Origin: Phylloscopus collybita
Taxonomy: Eukaryota > Chordata > Aves > Passeriformes > Phylloscopidae
Reading direction: 5' to 3'
Assembly: GCA_027886175.1 (NCBI GenBank)
Contig: JAJNNQ010000018.1
Location: 23,107,001 to 23,171,000, forward strand
DNA length: 64,000 nucleotides
Notes under the pieces: model-generated
What the model saw: the letters and a program-made list of their open reading frames with translations, nothing else
The model's database searches: none
Told to the model about the DNA's origin: nothing
Part shown: piece after piece, positions 51,532 through 63,791 of the stretch
Numbering within the stretch: position 1 is the first letter of the stretch
How the letters are laid out: each line of letters begins with the position of its first letter
Made by a program: the position numbers and the translations under genes

Positions 51532-52364
51532 CACAGCAGAATAGTGCAGGAGAGGAAAAGGTTGAGGCAAAAAGAGAGGAAACTGCAATGGGAAAGAGAA
51601 GGCAGGAAAAAAACGTTACACAGTTTTCAGCTCAGCCACAGAAAGCTTCTGTTTCAAAGTGATCTGCTGTAGATTCCAGTGATTAGAGGGAAAGAACAAA
51701 ATTAATATGTATTTCAAATGCATTTAATAAAGTACACTCTAGCTGATGGTGCTCTACTCAGCAGGTCCAGGCACAGAGCACAAAGAGAAAGGGGCCTCAG
51801 GCATTCACATCAGGTCGCAGTTTTAAATAATTTTAAAACTAGGGCAAGATGCCAAATCCTACCTCAAGGTGCTACATCCAGATAGATGTGTCAGCGAAAA
51901 TGCCAAGTTTGGTGCATACAGGATGACCATTGATACACATGGCTCCAGATGAAACAGTGACTTACTTTTTTAGCCAGAGTTTACTACTTTTGAGTGATAA
52001 ACCTGGAGCTTCATCTCAGCAAGCGTCAGTAAGTCTCAACTCAGACCTAGTGTAAAGGACAACACCACTGAATGTTCCAAGAGAAGCAAGTTAGTCTTCT
52101 ATTTGCTTGTTATGCCAAAATCAGAAAACCTTATTGGTGGCTAGTACAAAATGTATTTAAAAAACTGCAACCAAACAAACCAAAACCCCTACCAAACAAC
52201 AACAGAGTGAAGGGGGGCCACTCTTGTTCCCAGCACAAACCCTCTTCTTTTCAACTCTGCAGCTATGTCAGTGATTCACAGTTTTTCCCATGGGCAAATC
52301 CGCCACTTGGGATTTGTAGAAGATTGTTCTTTGTAGATCTTGGAGTTATTTTGATGGTAGTCAC

Positions 52365-52430
52365 ATATCATTTTACAAACAGGGAAACTGAGGAACACAG
52401 AGATATGGCTTGGCCATGTGTCAGAAAACA
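52365..52430 (+). mobile_element. MIR/CORE-SINE-like remnant
   Basis: 'cattttacaaacagggaaactgaggaacacagagatatggcttggcc' aligns with the MIR core CATTTTACAGATGAGGAAACTGAGGCACAGAGAGGTTAAGTAACTTGCC with few changes. This is the most recognisable part of MIR. MIR-type copies are rare and old in birds, so a copy kept this well may be under constraint. The open stretch of 175 codons over it (52072-52599) is not a gene. Confidence 0.65.
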
Positions 52431-53221
52431 ACAGGTTTCTATCCCCATTCCTTTCCAGGACCTCTTTTCAGAAGAGAGGCAGGATCATGGCAGAGTCTTG
52501 ATTTTTTTGCAGTTCAGCTGCTGCAGACAAATTTTCCAAGTCCCAGCTTGGAGCAAAAAAAGCTTACTGCTGGCTAGTTCACAACACACCAGGTCTTAGC
52601 AGCACAGAGGTCCTGGGATTGCTGCAGGCAGGCAGGCAGGCCTGCTCTTTTCCAGCAACAGAAAGGTCTACTCAAGCTGCCCACGCATGTATGATGAACT
52701 CATCACAAAAGCAATCAGGCATTAATTTGGTCAATCATTCCTGTCACAGCAAATATAGTTCCTCAACTAGACTATTTGATGCAAGACTCCAGCTAAACTG
52801 AAGGACAGAAAAAATACCTCAAAAGATACCAGTGTACAGAACAGAAGTAGGACAATTTAGATATTGACCCATCCATTATACCTTTTTTTTTTTCTTTTTT
52901 AAAGAAAAGGTGACCCAGGAGTTAAGTAGAAACAAAAATAAAAAGCATTAAAAAATAAAATTGTGTCTTCCAGGCATTAATAATAAAAAGGCAACCCACT
53001 CTCCAATCCTTCTCATTTAGAAGAGTATTTATTTGGAGTTTCTGTTAGGCGGCTGCATGCACTGCATGCATCCTGCTTCACTGAAGAAGAGCCTTTTTGA
53101 AGCATCACTTGACTTTGTTTTAAATATCTTGCTACAGTTTCCATTTTAGCTCGTGAGATGATTATTTTCTCTCAAACTGAAGTTATACAGCAGTTGAAAA
53201 TGCTGATGGCTTAACTGGTTT

Positions 53222-53250
53222 CCTTTTTTTTTTTTTTTCCCTCTCCACAG
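53222..53250 (+). other. Strong splice-acceptor-like sequence (plus strand)
   Basis: A branch-point-like CTTAAC (53210-53215), an 18-T-rich run ending in CCCTCTCCACAG (AG at 53249-53250), and then CAGCCCTGAGG form an almost ideal plus-strand acceptor. No coding exon follows, so either it is a chance match or it belongs to an unrecognised noncoding transcript. Confidence 0.3.
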
Positions 53251-53259
53251 CAGCCCTGA

Positions 53260-53530
53260 GGGGTTTTAACTCTTTCTTGCAGCACTGAAATCCTGCTTTT
53301 GGAGTTCAATGTTTAACTCGCGCTGGGAGACTCATAAATATTCGGAGTCACTCTCTCCCTCTCTGTTTGATTAGGAAATGAGCCTTTAACTCAATGTAAT
53401 CCCCAAGCCATTAACAAAAAAGCCCTCAACAGCTCCACTATTAGAATTTCACTCCTAGCCCACAGAGGATTGAATTAGATTAACATAACTACCCGCAATC
53501 TGAGTTTATTTTCTGTGCCAGATAGAAATG
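53260..53530. promoter_or_regulatory. Candidate conserved noncoding element
   Basis: The block contains homeodomain-like words (ttgattagg, ccattaac, ttagattaac), an OTX/CRX-like TAATCC (about 53398), a CpG pair in aactcgcgctg and cattcgg-like words, and no repeat. A retina-type input would fit ESRRB, but this is an inference. Confidence 0.35.
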
Positions 53531-55485
53531 TGTCTTCAGGAAAGGAAAAGAAGAGAGCTGGAGAACAAGCACAGCATAATGAAATGTAAAAATAGATGAG
53601 AAATAGATGGACAGATGTACAGGTAAAGTGATAAAAAAAGGTAAGAGAGGGATAGCTACACAGTGTTTAATAACAGGCTGCTGGCTTTGGGGGGTTTATG
53701 CAGAAGGCCCTTCAAAACACAGAATTGTTTCAGGAAGAGTATTTTTATCCTGCTTGTGTTTACTTCGTATTCTCAAGGATTTACAGTGAGACACCTGAGC
53801 ATGCTGTACTCCAGACACCTGTGCAGCAGATTTGGCACAGGTTTTATTTATAATTCCCAAGGGATGTCATACTCAGCAATGAAAGGAGAGGCGTGGAAAA
53901 GAGAATCTGCATGTCAATCATTACTTTACAGTCAAAGAAACAAATAAACCGTGATGAAACAAAAGATGTTTGTTGGGGTTTTTAAGGAATTAAAAAAAAA
54001 AATCATGCAACAGCATATGTACAGTACCACAGTCTGGAGGTTGATAGGGGCTTAGTTCACAAAATGTGAATCATTAGCGAAGCAGAAACTAAAAAAACAA
54101 ACACTTTTTGACTACATAATGCAATGGTCTTCCCTTTAACCACAGGCAACTCCTTCCCTCCAAATAAAAGCAGTCCTGTAAAGCATTGATCATTATGCCA
54201 CAGGACTTTTTTCCCAAAGCAGTAATAAAAAGATATAGCAAGTAGCAGGGCAAAATACTCACATGTGGTTGAAAGAGAAGGATAAAGTCCAGCAATTACG
54301 TGGACACAACTATAGAATAGTCCAAACAAATTCTTAAGATTGAATCTTTTATAGCTTTATATTTGGAAGACTTCTTTGGGAATGCTCAGGTTTCTGCAAA
54401 AATGTGTGGTAAATGAGGGGGAGGGGGGTTTGCAGTAATTTCCAAGCATAGTCATGCTAATATTGGTTTTGTATAGGGAAGAAAATAATTTATTTTTTTT
54501 TTTCACAATGTCTCTTGGTTTTTAATTTTTAGTGGGACCTCAGACCGGTCTTTGTTAGTTACAGAGTCAGCAATTTTAGTCCTTCAGTGCTTTTCAGAAA
54601 AATCTGCTCTTCTTTTATTACAAAATAACACTGCATTATCACAGAGAAGTAATAAATGTTATATCATGGCAAAGCAAACAGAAAAGGACTTAAATAATTT
54701 GAATATGTTCATTTTTAAGTAAAGCAAAAAGCTTTAATAATCAAAATGAAGCTTCATATGATGACAACGATCACAGTTTAGTTCTATTTGTGAGAAAAAG
54801 GGTTCATAGCAGGCAATGTGTTATAATGATCTTTTTGGGCATTATTTAAGCATATTAATTCACCTGGTTTATCCATATTCTCCTAAAAGCCTTCCTTGTA
54901 TCAGAATTGTAGCTGAATAATGGAGTATTCATATTGATGGTTAAAAACTTAGAAAGCATTAATATGTAGTAAATATTTTTTATTCCTAGTACTTAAGCTA
55001 AAACCCCTAAGTATTATAAAATGTACATTGAAGAAATGCAAAATAAAGAATTAAAGAAGAAGCCTATTTGTCACCACTCCACAGTCAATCCAAGAAATTC
55101 ATCTATCAAGTATTTCTCAGAACCTGATGTTTTAACTGTGAGGCAGCTCTGGTTTTATTATTTTGTTTTTATTAGACACTTTTTCCTCCAAATTATTTTA
55201 AGTTTAACTTCATTTTATTTGTTTTTACCTTCAAAAATGGCATATTGTGGGTGGAGAAAAAGTTTTCTAGACCATATAATTAGTGAAAAATCTATGCTAA
55301 AAAACTTGACATACCAAAATTAAAATTGTAATATTAAAGTTTTGGAAGGTAGGCATAGCAAGGTTATTTTTCTATACTTAGAAATAAATATTAACCCTAA
55401 ATTTTGTAAAAAGATGTAACACAAACCTCTGAAGCAAAAATACGAAACAAGAAAAACCTCTTATATTTTGGCAAAAAAAATCTTA

Positions 55486-55612
55486 TACTAAAAGCTATTA
55501 ACAAAAAAAAAATCAGAGCCATTATTTTTCTCTCTCTCTTCATATTTCTACTAAAAGCTATTAATAAAAACCAATTTCTGACTAATTATTGTTCTCTCTC
55601 TCTTCATATTTC
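55486..55612 (+). repeat. Tandem duplication, 63-bp unit, 2 copies
   Basis: Unit 1 (55486-55548) and unit 2 (55549-55612) share 'tactaaaagctatta..' at the start and '..ctctctctcttcatatttct' at the end; the middle is diverged. A partial third start (ttaataaaaat) follows. Confidence 0.85.
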
Positions 55613-56406
55613 TGTTAATAAAAATACTCCAAAAATATATCATTGTTCAAACATTTTACATCTTGGCTGCTTTAAAGCAAATATCCCATTGGTGATGAGA
55701 CAGTAAGTTCCTTCTTTGATTATCACTGTGCCAACTTTGCAAAGACTTGCACCCCTCTTTTGTCATTGAAGATACTTCAGTTGCTTTGGGACTTTTAAAA
55801 TTAAAGAAACATCAACTGCTCAATGACAAATGCCTTCAATAAAAGGAAAAATTCATTGCATGTGTCTGATAAGAAAAGACTGGATATGCAGCTGGGGGGG
55901 TGTTGGGTTTGGGGTTTTCTAAGAGGGAAGGTTGTCGCTTGGTTCTTTTAAGACAGGACTGCTAAAGTTTCCAGGTTTGCCTTTACCAGCATGGGATAAA
56001 TAGCACCTGTCCTTGGTAAGCCCTTAAGCAGAGTTACATTATACATTGACCTTTCTGGAATGCCAGCAAACCTGACTGTTTCTATTCCCAAAACAAAACT
56101 GTTCCACACAAACTTTCATTTACTTATTTCCAGAGGAAAAAGCCACACTCAAATAGAGAAACCGCCCGATTTCTACAAAGTTCTCAACCAACTCCTCTCC
56201 TTGTGGGTCGCACTGACCTTCCTTTGACAGAACGAAAATTAAAAAAATTACTACCTTTAACTATATCAAGATGCTGCCATAATTTTCAGACCAGATAAAA
56301 GGATTTGTGCAGAGCAATGCTTGGATTTATAAAAAAACAAACAAACAAACAAAGAAACAAAACACAAGCCCATAAACGCAATAAAAGATAGAAGTTCGCT
56401 ACTTAC

Positions 56407-56550
56407 ATGCTGCAGGCTGAGAGATGAGGCTCGAGGCTGGAGTAGAATTTCCCTTGCCCTCAGGTGTTTCTAATTGCTGATTAAATATCTTTTGGTTCTG
56501 CCTGCACCAGCCGACAGTCCCCTCTGCGTCTCTGCCTCTCTTTGTGACTA
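56407..56550 (-). other. Candidate upstream noncoding first exon (possibly ESRRB alternative 5' exon)
   Basis: On the minus strand about 145 bases lie between a well-placed TATA-like box and a strong donor. The donor, GTAAGT, is read from 56406-56401 (ACTTAC on +), and the last exon bases are GCAGCAT. Transcription from about 56545-56555 would be 25-30 bases downstream of the TATA box. No start codon opens a long frame inside; the exon is otherwise noncoding. It is about 44.9 kb upstream of the ESRRB ATG exon and on the same strand, so it could be an alternative first exon of ESRRB, or belong to a separate lncRNA. Note that the exon ends in AT and the ESRRB coding exon 1 ends in the same phase (CA), so an exon 2 that starts with G would create an ATG at the junction. 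Confidence 0.45.
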
Positions 56551-56574
56551 GGACACAGTACTCCGAGTCCCAAC

Positions 56575-56584
56575 CTATAAATAG
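56575..56584 (-). promoter_or_regulatory. TATA box / MEF2-type site with adjacent E-box
   Basis: CTATTTATAG on the minus strand (CTATAAATAG on +) is a perfect MEF2 consensus (YTAWWWWTAR) and also serves as a TATA-like box. A CAGCTG E-box lies 29 bases upstream (56613-56618). A MEF2 site plus CAGCTG is the arrangement found in many striated-muscle promoters. A 41-A tract (sense T) lies just beyond, at 56621-56661. Confidence 0.5.
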
Positions 56585-56619
56585 ATCCCAGCTCTGTGAT
56601 TGATATAACAGGCAGCTGA

Positions 56620-56620
<1 letters not shown>

Positions 56621-56664
<44 letters not shown>

Positions 56665-56700
56665 AAAGAAAAAAAAAAAAAAAAAAAAGGAAAAGAAATA
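56621..56700 (+). repeat. Poly-A tracts (41 A, then GGGAAAG, then about 20 A)
   Basis: Two long A runs separated by a short G-rich spacer, directly upstream (minus sense) of the candidate promoter. Such rigid poly(dA:dT) runs tend to exclude nucleosomes. Exact lengths may be assembly-dependent. Confidence 0.9.
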
Positions 56701-59700
56701 ACCAGGTCCTGAGCAAGGCAGCAAATGCTGGGCTTTTAACTCTGCACTGTGCCCAGGGAGGAGTCCCCCACAGTCACCCGTGGGCATCAGAAAGAGAAAG
56801 TGCAAGGCAATTACTTTCCCAGCAGCATTACAGCAACTTGAGGCATGTAAAGCAAATGAACAAAATTCACTACACAAAGAAGGAGAGGCAAAACACAACT
56901 AGCAGACTGCATCCAACTCTTTTGCAATTTAACAAAAATAAATGGCATTTTCAAAACAAGCTGGGAATTCTGACAGAATGAGAGAGGAGTTCAGAGTTGA
57001 GTTCTGGGGGTTGGTCCAGGCATGCTTGTATTTCTGCTGCAGAATAAACTAGTGGGTAGGTAAATTTAACAGCTCGGCAGTCTACTTAGGGTCTCTGCCC
57101 ACAAACACTATTTGATGAGGCTGTTCCTGCAAACAAAACTGAGGGCAGTGATGGTACCTCCCTATTGACTCAGCAGAAGTTCCTTAGCTCTCAAGGACCT
57201 GAACCCTCATTTCTACTTAAGTCCTTGGCTGCCAGGAGAAAGTGATGAGTTATAGATACCAGTAAAGCTCTCTTAGTGAGGCTGGGCTGGGAGCCCACCA
57301 TCTGGAGAGTGACTTGAGAGAAAACATCACAAATGCTTCTGGTCTGCTCCTCATCACCTGACACAGGGGTAATGGTCCTGGATTTTCCCATATTTAGTCC
57401 CTATAGATTCTCCTGTTAGAGCCACAGTCAGGCAAGGGCAGTAATATTTCCAGCAGGCAGCTGTTTCTCCAAGCCTTCTCCAGCTCCTAGATATTCATGA
57501 TCTCCAGTAGAACCTTAGTGACAAGGGAGCTTCATAGTACACAGAATCTAAGGCAAGGCAGCTAAGGGTGAAGACCAGTGGAAGAGTGGGGAAGAAGAGG
57601 GAGAACAGTAGGCAGGGAGAGGCAAAACAGCTTTCATGACACCGCTGTCTTTGGCAACATCTCCTACAATCAACCCTAGCACCACGCTCACTTCTGCTGG
57701 AAAAAGTACCAGTGCAGACAGGGCACCAGACCCACCAGCCTTCCTTTCAACATATTGCTAGGCTTGCTTGAGCTGAGATGCTAAAGAAATGCTAAACTCA
57801 TAAAGAGCAGGATAAAATCCTCAGGCACCAAGCCCATGCTGAACCCCATGGTTCTTTGGCTCAGTGGCTAGCAGTACCTGAACTATTTAAGCTAGTTTAG
57901 GCATGTCTACACCGCATTGCAGCTGCTGCTCTTACTGGAGTAAAAAAAGTTAGTTCAACAAGAGCAGCTCTCCCAAATCAAGGCAAGGACCCATTGCATC
58001 AGAGACAAGGTCTCATTCAATTTCAGCTATTGATTATAGGAAGATACAGTAATTCCTTCTTTTTTGGCCAAATCCTACTGCATGCTTAATTCACTTCGTG
58101 TCAGTGTCCTTTGTAGCTAAGCTGGTAAGATTTAGTCAAGGAGTTTTACCAAAAAAATGCTGGTTTTGCTGGAGAGGGGTCTGATGAAGCACTGGGCAAA
58201 GACTCACGACAATTAGTCATTTTCCTCAGTTGAGTTACAGTCCTGTGTGAAGTGTGGCTTGTCCCTTTACCACAGCTGCACATCCATCAGCTTTAAAAAA
58301 ACAGAGATATCAATACTTAACACTGTGCCTTAAAGCACTTTGCTATCTACAGATGAAGACCTACAAATGAAGAGGGGGGAAAACGTATGTGACCGGCTGA
58401 GCTCCAGCATGGAAACACACTCTCAATTGCCTGCTGGATTCTGGTCCTTCACCTAGTTGAATCAGATCTCAGATCAAAAAACACCTGATAAACAAGGAAA
58501 ATTTTATTTTTGCTCTCTCATTTGGGCTGGCTAGTACAAGATATTTTGGGCTTTAATACTGAGAGCTGTAAAACCTTTTACACTACTCACTGCCATCTGA
58601 AGGAATTTTTGACACTCAGTACACAGAATAATCAGGCTGAGGCATAGCAGATGGAGGCAGATAAAGGTCCCAAAACCTAAATCCAAAAGTCATTTTTGAA
58701 GAACTCAGCTTTAACTGTTAGACTGTTCTTTGCTGTTATATATTGCTGACATCTAAAGTTCTTTAAATACTACTCTGTCTAGCTTTGTGTTGAATGGAAA
58801 AGCATCATCCCTGTCCCCTTACATTGTCATGGGCTGAACTGATGCCCTGGTGGGAGAACCCATATTGTAGTTTAAATCACAAGGATATCTTGGGCACATC
58901 TCAAGCAGGTAGCTGGGAAGTTCTATCCAGTTCTTAGGTCCATGTCCAGTGTTATCACTAGCATCCTGTACCTACATACCAGTGGTCCTGGGCATACACT
59001 AGTACCCCATTCTCCCACCTTCTGCTTGAAGGATGAAGGCATGCATCCTGACAGCAGTTAACCAGAATGAATGAACTTCCAATGGAGCCAGCATTCCTCC
59101 ATGCTCCCTCTCTGCCTTTAGACAGCAGGATGTATTACTTTAATTGCACCCCAGTGGGGTACCCAGCAATCCAGAGAAGATCTGCTTTAGATAAAACTTC
59201 AAACACAAGTTCCCCACCCCCACTGCCAGCACCTCTGTGCACAAACACCACTTAATTCCAGACTCCAGACTCAGGGCGAGGCAGGGAAAGAATCCAAGAG
59301 TGGAGGCCATAAGGCTGAATGCCCACTCAAAACACTGCAAAAAGAAAGTCAGAAGATTTCAAAAGCACCTTCAGATACATTAAAACAAAAATAATTACAA
59401 AGATAAACGTTAGTGACTTGTAGACTCCAGAAAGGCTCACCTCTTTCCTTGAGATACCCAAGTACAAGGTACCCTTGAGGTACCCTTTACCCATTGTAAA
59501 GTACAAGTGCAGTTTTGCAGTATTTTCTACTTGTTGCTTGGGAAGGTATTTTTTAAAATGCTTCTTGCTAGGGCCACTTCGACCATGCACCTGTATTTCA
59601 ATCTCAGATCTTCAATTCTATGGTGGAGGTAAAATTCCAGTGCTTAATTTCCTTCAGACACAGAGTTTGAATCTTGCACATATAAATCTGGGCAGAATTT

Positions 59701-60250
59701 GCTCAGCTGCATGCAAGCTGTTATAGAGGAATGCAGAATATACTTTCCTTTTAAAGACAAAACAAATAAAAATTCACAGATACCTTTTTTTTAGATAGGG
59801 CCAAAGCAAAAAAGTTGAAGCTTGAAAATACTGGTCCAATCAAAGCAATCTTCCAACTGCCTCCACCCGTACATTGAACCATACAGATAATCTTTGTCCC
59901 TTCTCCTGTGTGCCTCGAGATGCTTTGGGGGAAATCTGATTTACATGTCGTAAGTTTACAGCTCACTCACTGCTGCTTTTATATCAGGAAATACAGGTAT
60001 GAGTACAAGTATTAAAAGATAAACTGAAAGTCAGCTTTGCAGTTTCCAAGGCTAACCACAAACTATGAAGAATAATTATAACACACAATAAAAAGTTTCT
60101 TCATCAGAGTCATGCTGCTTTGAAAGAGCCTCACAAACCCCAAATTTCTAAACAGCTGCATTTTAATCCTGCTGGATTTAGTGAGGTGTGGATTGCACAG
60201 ATTTCAAACAGGGACTACTTACACACAAAAAATATATGTTCTAAAAATGA

Positions 60251-60266
60251 TTTTTTTTTTTTTTTT
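60251..60266 (+). repeat. Poly-T tract (16 T)
   Basis: A pure T run in AT-rich DNA. No element body was recognised next to it. Confidence 0.9.
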
Positions 60267-63200
60267 ACATAAAGGAAATTAATGTAAAAAAACCCCAAAC
60301 CAACCAACCTGTTCCAAGACTGTGAAAATTACAAGACAAGAAGTAAAAGATAAAAGAATGAAAGAGTTTGAGTAGCAACTTTATTCTGGATGCTTGGCAC
60401 ATAGAGTATGACTCTTAAATCTAATAGGAAGTTAAATATACTAAGCATTTTGATACAAAATAGTCTGAAAAACAGCAATTGCTCAAGAGGGAAATGCTGA
60501 TATTATTGCAAGATTAGTATTTTTTAATTCCTTATTTGATTTTAATGCATAAACTTCATACTTCTTCAATATTCTTTTTCTGTGCAACCAATAGCCATAG
60601 CAGGGCATTTTTCTTGCACACACTGAACACAAAGTTCATATGTTTGCATCCAGTTTTTTCATGTACCCTCCAGGGTAGTTCATGCCATGTTGCCATGTCA
60701 AGTCTCTGTCATCAGCAGGGAAAGTCACACTGTTCTGTTAACACTCTTGTAAACTTTGCTCCTTCTTTAGTTCCTATATATTTTGCTATTTTTCAGGAAT
60801 GTAAAAATGACTAAGATTTTAATACAAGCCCCCTACCATATTTAACCATTCCAGCTAAAAATGTTAGCACTGAGTAGCTGCTGGCCAGCTGAAGATTAGG
60901 AATCTAACAGTTCTTTGGAAGAAGGGAATACACAAACTTTCTGAATAGGTACAAGTAAAGTACATCAGGCTAGAACTAAGGAAATTTCCTGGATTGGGCA
61001 GCATCCAAATCTATTCTTTCATTTTCAGACCTGTGGGCAGAGAAAAGTCTTCACCTGGCAGAGCTATTTGCAGAATTAGACTTTGGAGAGGCACCATCTG
61101 TGGCTGCTTAAGCAGAGGTTATGCCATTGGCTTGAAGAAGAACAAGAGCAAGCACAGAAGAATGCTCCTCTCCCTTGTTTTTCTGAGTCCACCAGTAATA
61201 ACAATGCATTAATGAAAAATAGCTTGGCCTGAGCAACAAAACACATACCAGAATGTGTTCAGAAACTACCCAGAGCAAGCATTCAGTTGTACACGTACAC
61301 ACAGAAATAAAATTTGTAGGATTTAACTAAAGCCTGCAAGCACTAGGACAATCATATGCTGCATTACATTTAAATACACAGCCTTTGTCAGTCTGTCACA
61401 CACAGTATGATAATACAGTCTCTTCTACCCTTACCTCAGTTAGATCCATTCTAAGCTTTCACTCCTACTACACAGCCTTTGCCTAAAAGGGCTTCTGTGT
61501 TTACATCCATGAAAAAATAAAATAAAAAAAATAGAATAAGAATTCTTGGATGTACTCCTGCCTAAATTATGCAACCACGATTCCACTCACTGGAAACCAC
61601 CACCATCCTCTTCCAGCAGCACGCTGCAATGCATTCCTCCAGTGCTGGGCTCTCAGTTGCATCATTTGGGGCAAGCACCTTCTGCACTTTCCATTTGCTG
61701 CAGATGCTTTGCAGAAACTCATCACTGCTGTTGTACCACTTGCTCAGGACCTTGTTTAGCACCAGCAAGTCCTGTGCTGGCAGGGCATTTGCTGTGCACT
61801 CAGACAAATCTCAAAGCAGCCCGGCAGCCTACTCTGGTTGGCTTCAGGCAAGAGATAGTGTTTCATGTTCTCAGTGACCTTGGCATGGTGGGGAGGGAGA
61901 GGAAGCGTGGTAACTGTCATAATAGAGCTGGTACCAATTTTGATACCAGGAGAAGGAGGACAAAATGAGATTTAAGCCAGCTCTGGTACCAGATCAAATA
62001 GAGACCAGGATTGCCAGAAACAGCTTCCCCTTGGGTTTTTGTTTTGTTCTTAGTTCAGATTCCATCAGACAACATCTGCAAAACCCAAACAACTACATTA
62101 TAACCACAGACAGGCCTAACCATGATGTCTGGCTCCAGACCTAAACTCCTTACAGCCAGACTGTTAGCTCAGCTCCCTTGAAAAAGCATCACTGTTTTCC
62201 AGATTTGTGTGTCAGGGGAGCTGTTAGTGCTCTCTCCTCTCTCCAGTGAAAGGCTCCATACCCTTTTTGTGTCTTGCTTGATTAAAAGGTAATTTTTTAA
62301 AAATAAAAATTATGGGAAATAACTGATGAAGTTCCTCAGAGGAAGAGGATATTCTGCCTGCAGACACCCAGATGAAGAGTAAGCTTTTCCAGGAGAAACC
62401 CTCTGCATGCAAGCTGAGGGGTTTCACCTGCCCCCATTCCCACTCAGGACATGAAGGCAGGCTGGCACAACTCAGCAGAGCTCTCAAAAAAAAGTGAGGT
62501 TTTTGATAAATTCTGCAGCTTCTCAAGTGAGAAAAGACTAATTCTGCAGTGGGTCCTACATGGGTCCCCTCCAAAGCAGCACCATTGATCTCAGTCCTGC
62601 CTGACCTCCCAGCCACATTAATTGTGGCAGAAAGAGCCCTCATCTCTGCCCTGGAGGTGGGACTCTCACCAGTCTAAGGAGAAGGTGCAGCTCTTACCCC
62701 TGTCCAAATCCTACCAGCCAAGTGTCATTCAGCATATCCACACCAGGTGTCTGTGGCCAGGTGCTGGCTGTGGGGTGGCTGCAGGGCAGCCTCAGTGAGG
62801 AGAGCCTGGGGCAATCCCATGCCTGATACAGCCTGTTCTAATTGGCTCCAACCTGACCAAGACAGGGCACAGCTGAGCCCCTTGGCCAAGATGAGGGTGC
62901 CCAGGGGAAAACAAGTTTAGGAAAGGGCAGAAACCACTGCACAGGCAGTGAGGAGTGAGAAACAGCCCCACAGGCACTCGGGTCAGAGCAGGAGGGGAGG
63001 AGGCACTCGAGGTGCTGAAGCAGACAGGCCCCCCATGCCCCTGCTGAGGACATGGTGCAGCAGATGGATATTTCCTGAAGGAACTGCAGTTTGCAGCTGG
63101 CCAAGGTCAGCCCAGTGTGTCACAACAGAAAACATCTGCTTCCTTCAGTAGCTCTCCCTCTGTACCCAAGACCGGCCAAGCAAGTGCTCCTGGCCAGGTG

Positions 63201-63774
63201 ATCTCTGGGTGATGTTGCTAGGGCTTTTATGCCAGGCTGGATATGACACAGGGACAGGTAGGAGAAGATAGGCAACCAAAAATACCCCTGAGCAGTAATA
63301 CAAACTGTCTTGATATTATGGGAGAGACTATTCTCCCACACAGATCATACCAAACCCCTACCTACAACTCCTGACTGATGAGGAAATGAAACAATTGTGT
63401 TTGGAGGCTCTTGAGGGCACACATGACTTCCACAGACACAGCAAAGCATATGCAGATGCCTTGCCTCAATTCCCTTGCTGTCAGTGAAGTTCTGCCACCA
63501 TAATACACTCCCTCACCGTGGGTAAATCAAACTCAAAATGGCTGGCTAAGCATTACCCCCACAGAAATCTCCTTAGCACATAAAGCTACAACAAGGCTCC
63601 CTTGCACCTCTAGGGGAACAGGAATCTGCATTTCCAACTGAAGCCTCTCAGCTCTGTGCCATCTAAAACCACTTCTGAGCCCACTATATGGCTGCCAGGC
63701 CTTTGGCAGAGAGCTCTAAGCCCTTTTAAAACGTTGAACAGGTACAGACCCAGGCAGTATCCTTCTCTCCCTTG

Positions 63775-63791
63775 TCTTTCTTTCTTTCTTT
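63775..63791 (+). repeat. (TTTC)n run
   Basis: About four units of CTTT/TTTC, ending at 'taggc'. Simple sequence. Confidence 0.9.

Noticed and set aside
52072..52599. 175-codon plus-strand open frame
   Set aside because: It runs through the MIR-like remnant and shows no protein family; chance openness is the simpler reading.
61875..61883. ERR/SF1-type site CCAAGGTCA (also at 63101-63109) as an autoregulatory element
   Set aside because: About two matches to YCAAGGYCA are expected by chance in 64 kb on both strands, and both lie about 50 kb from the promoter.
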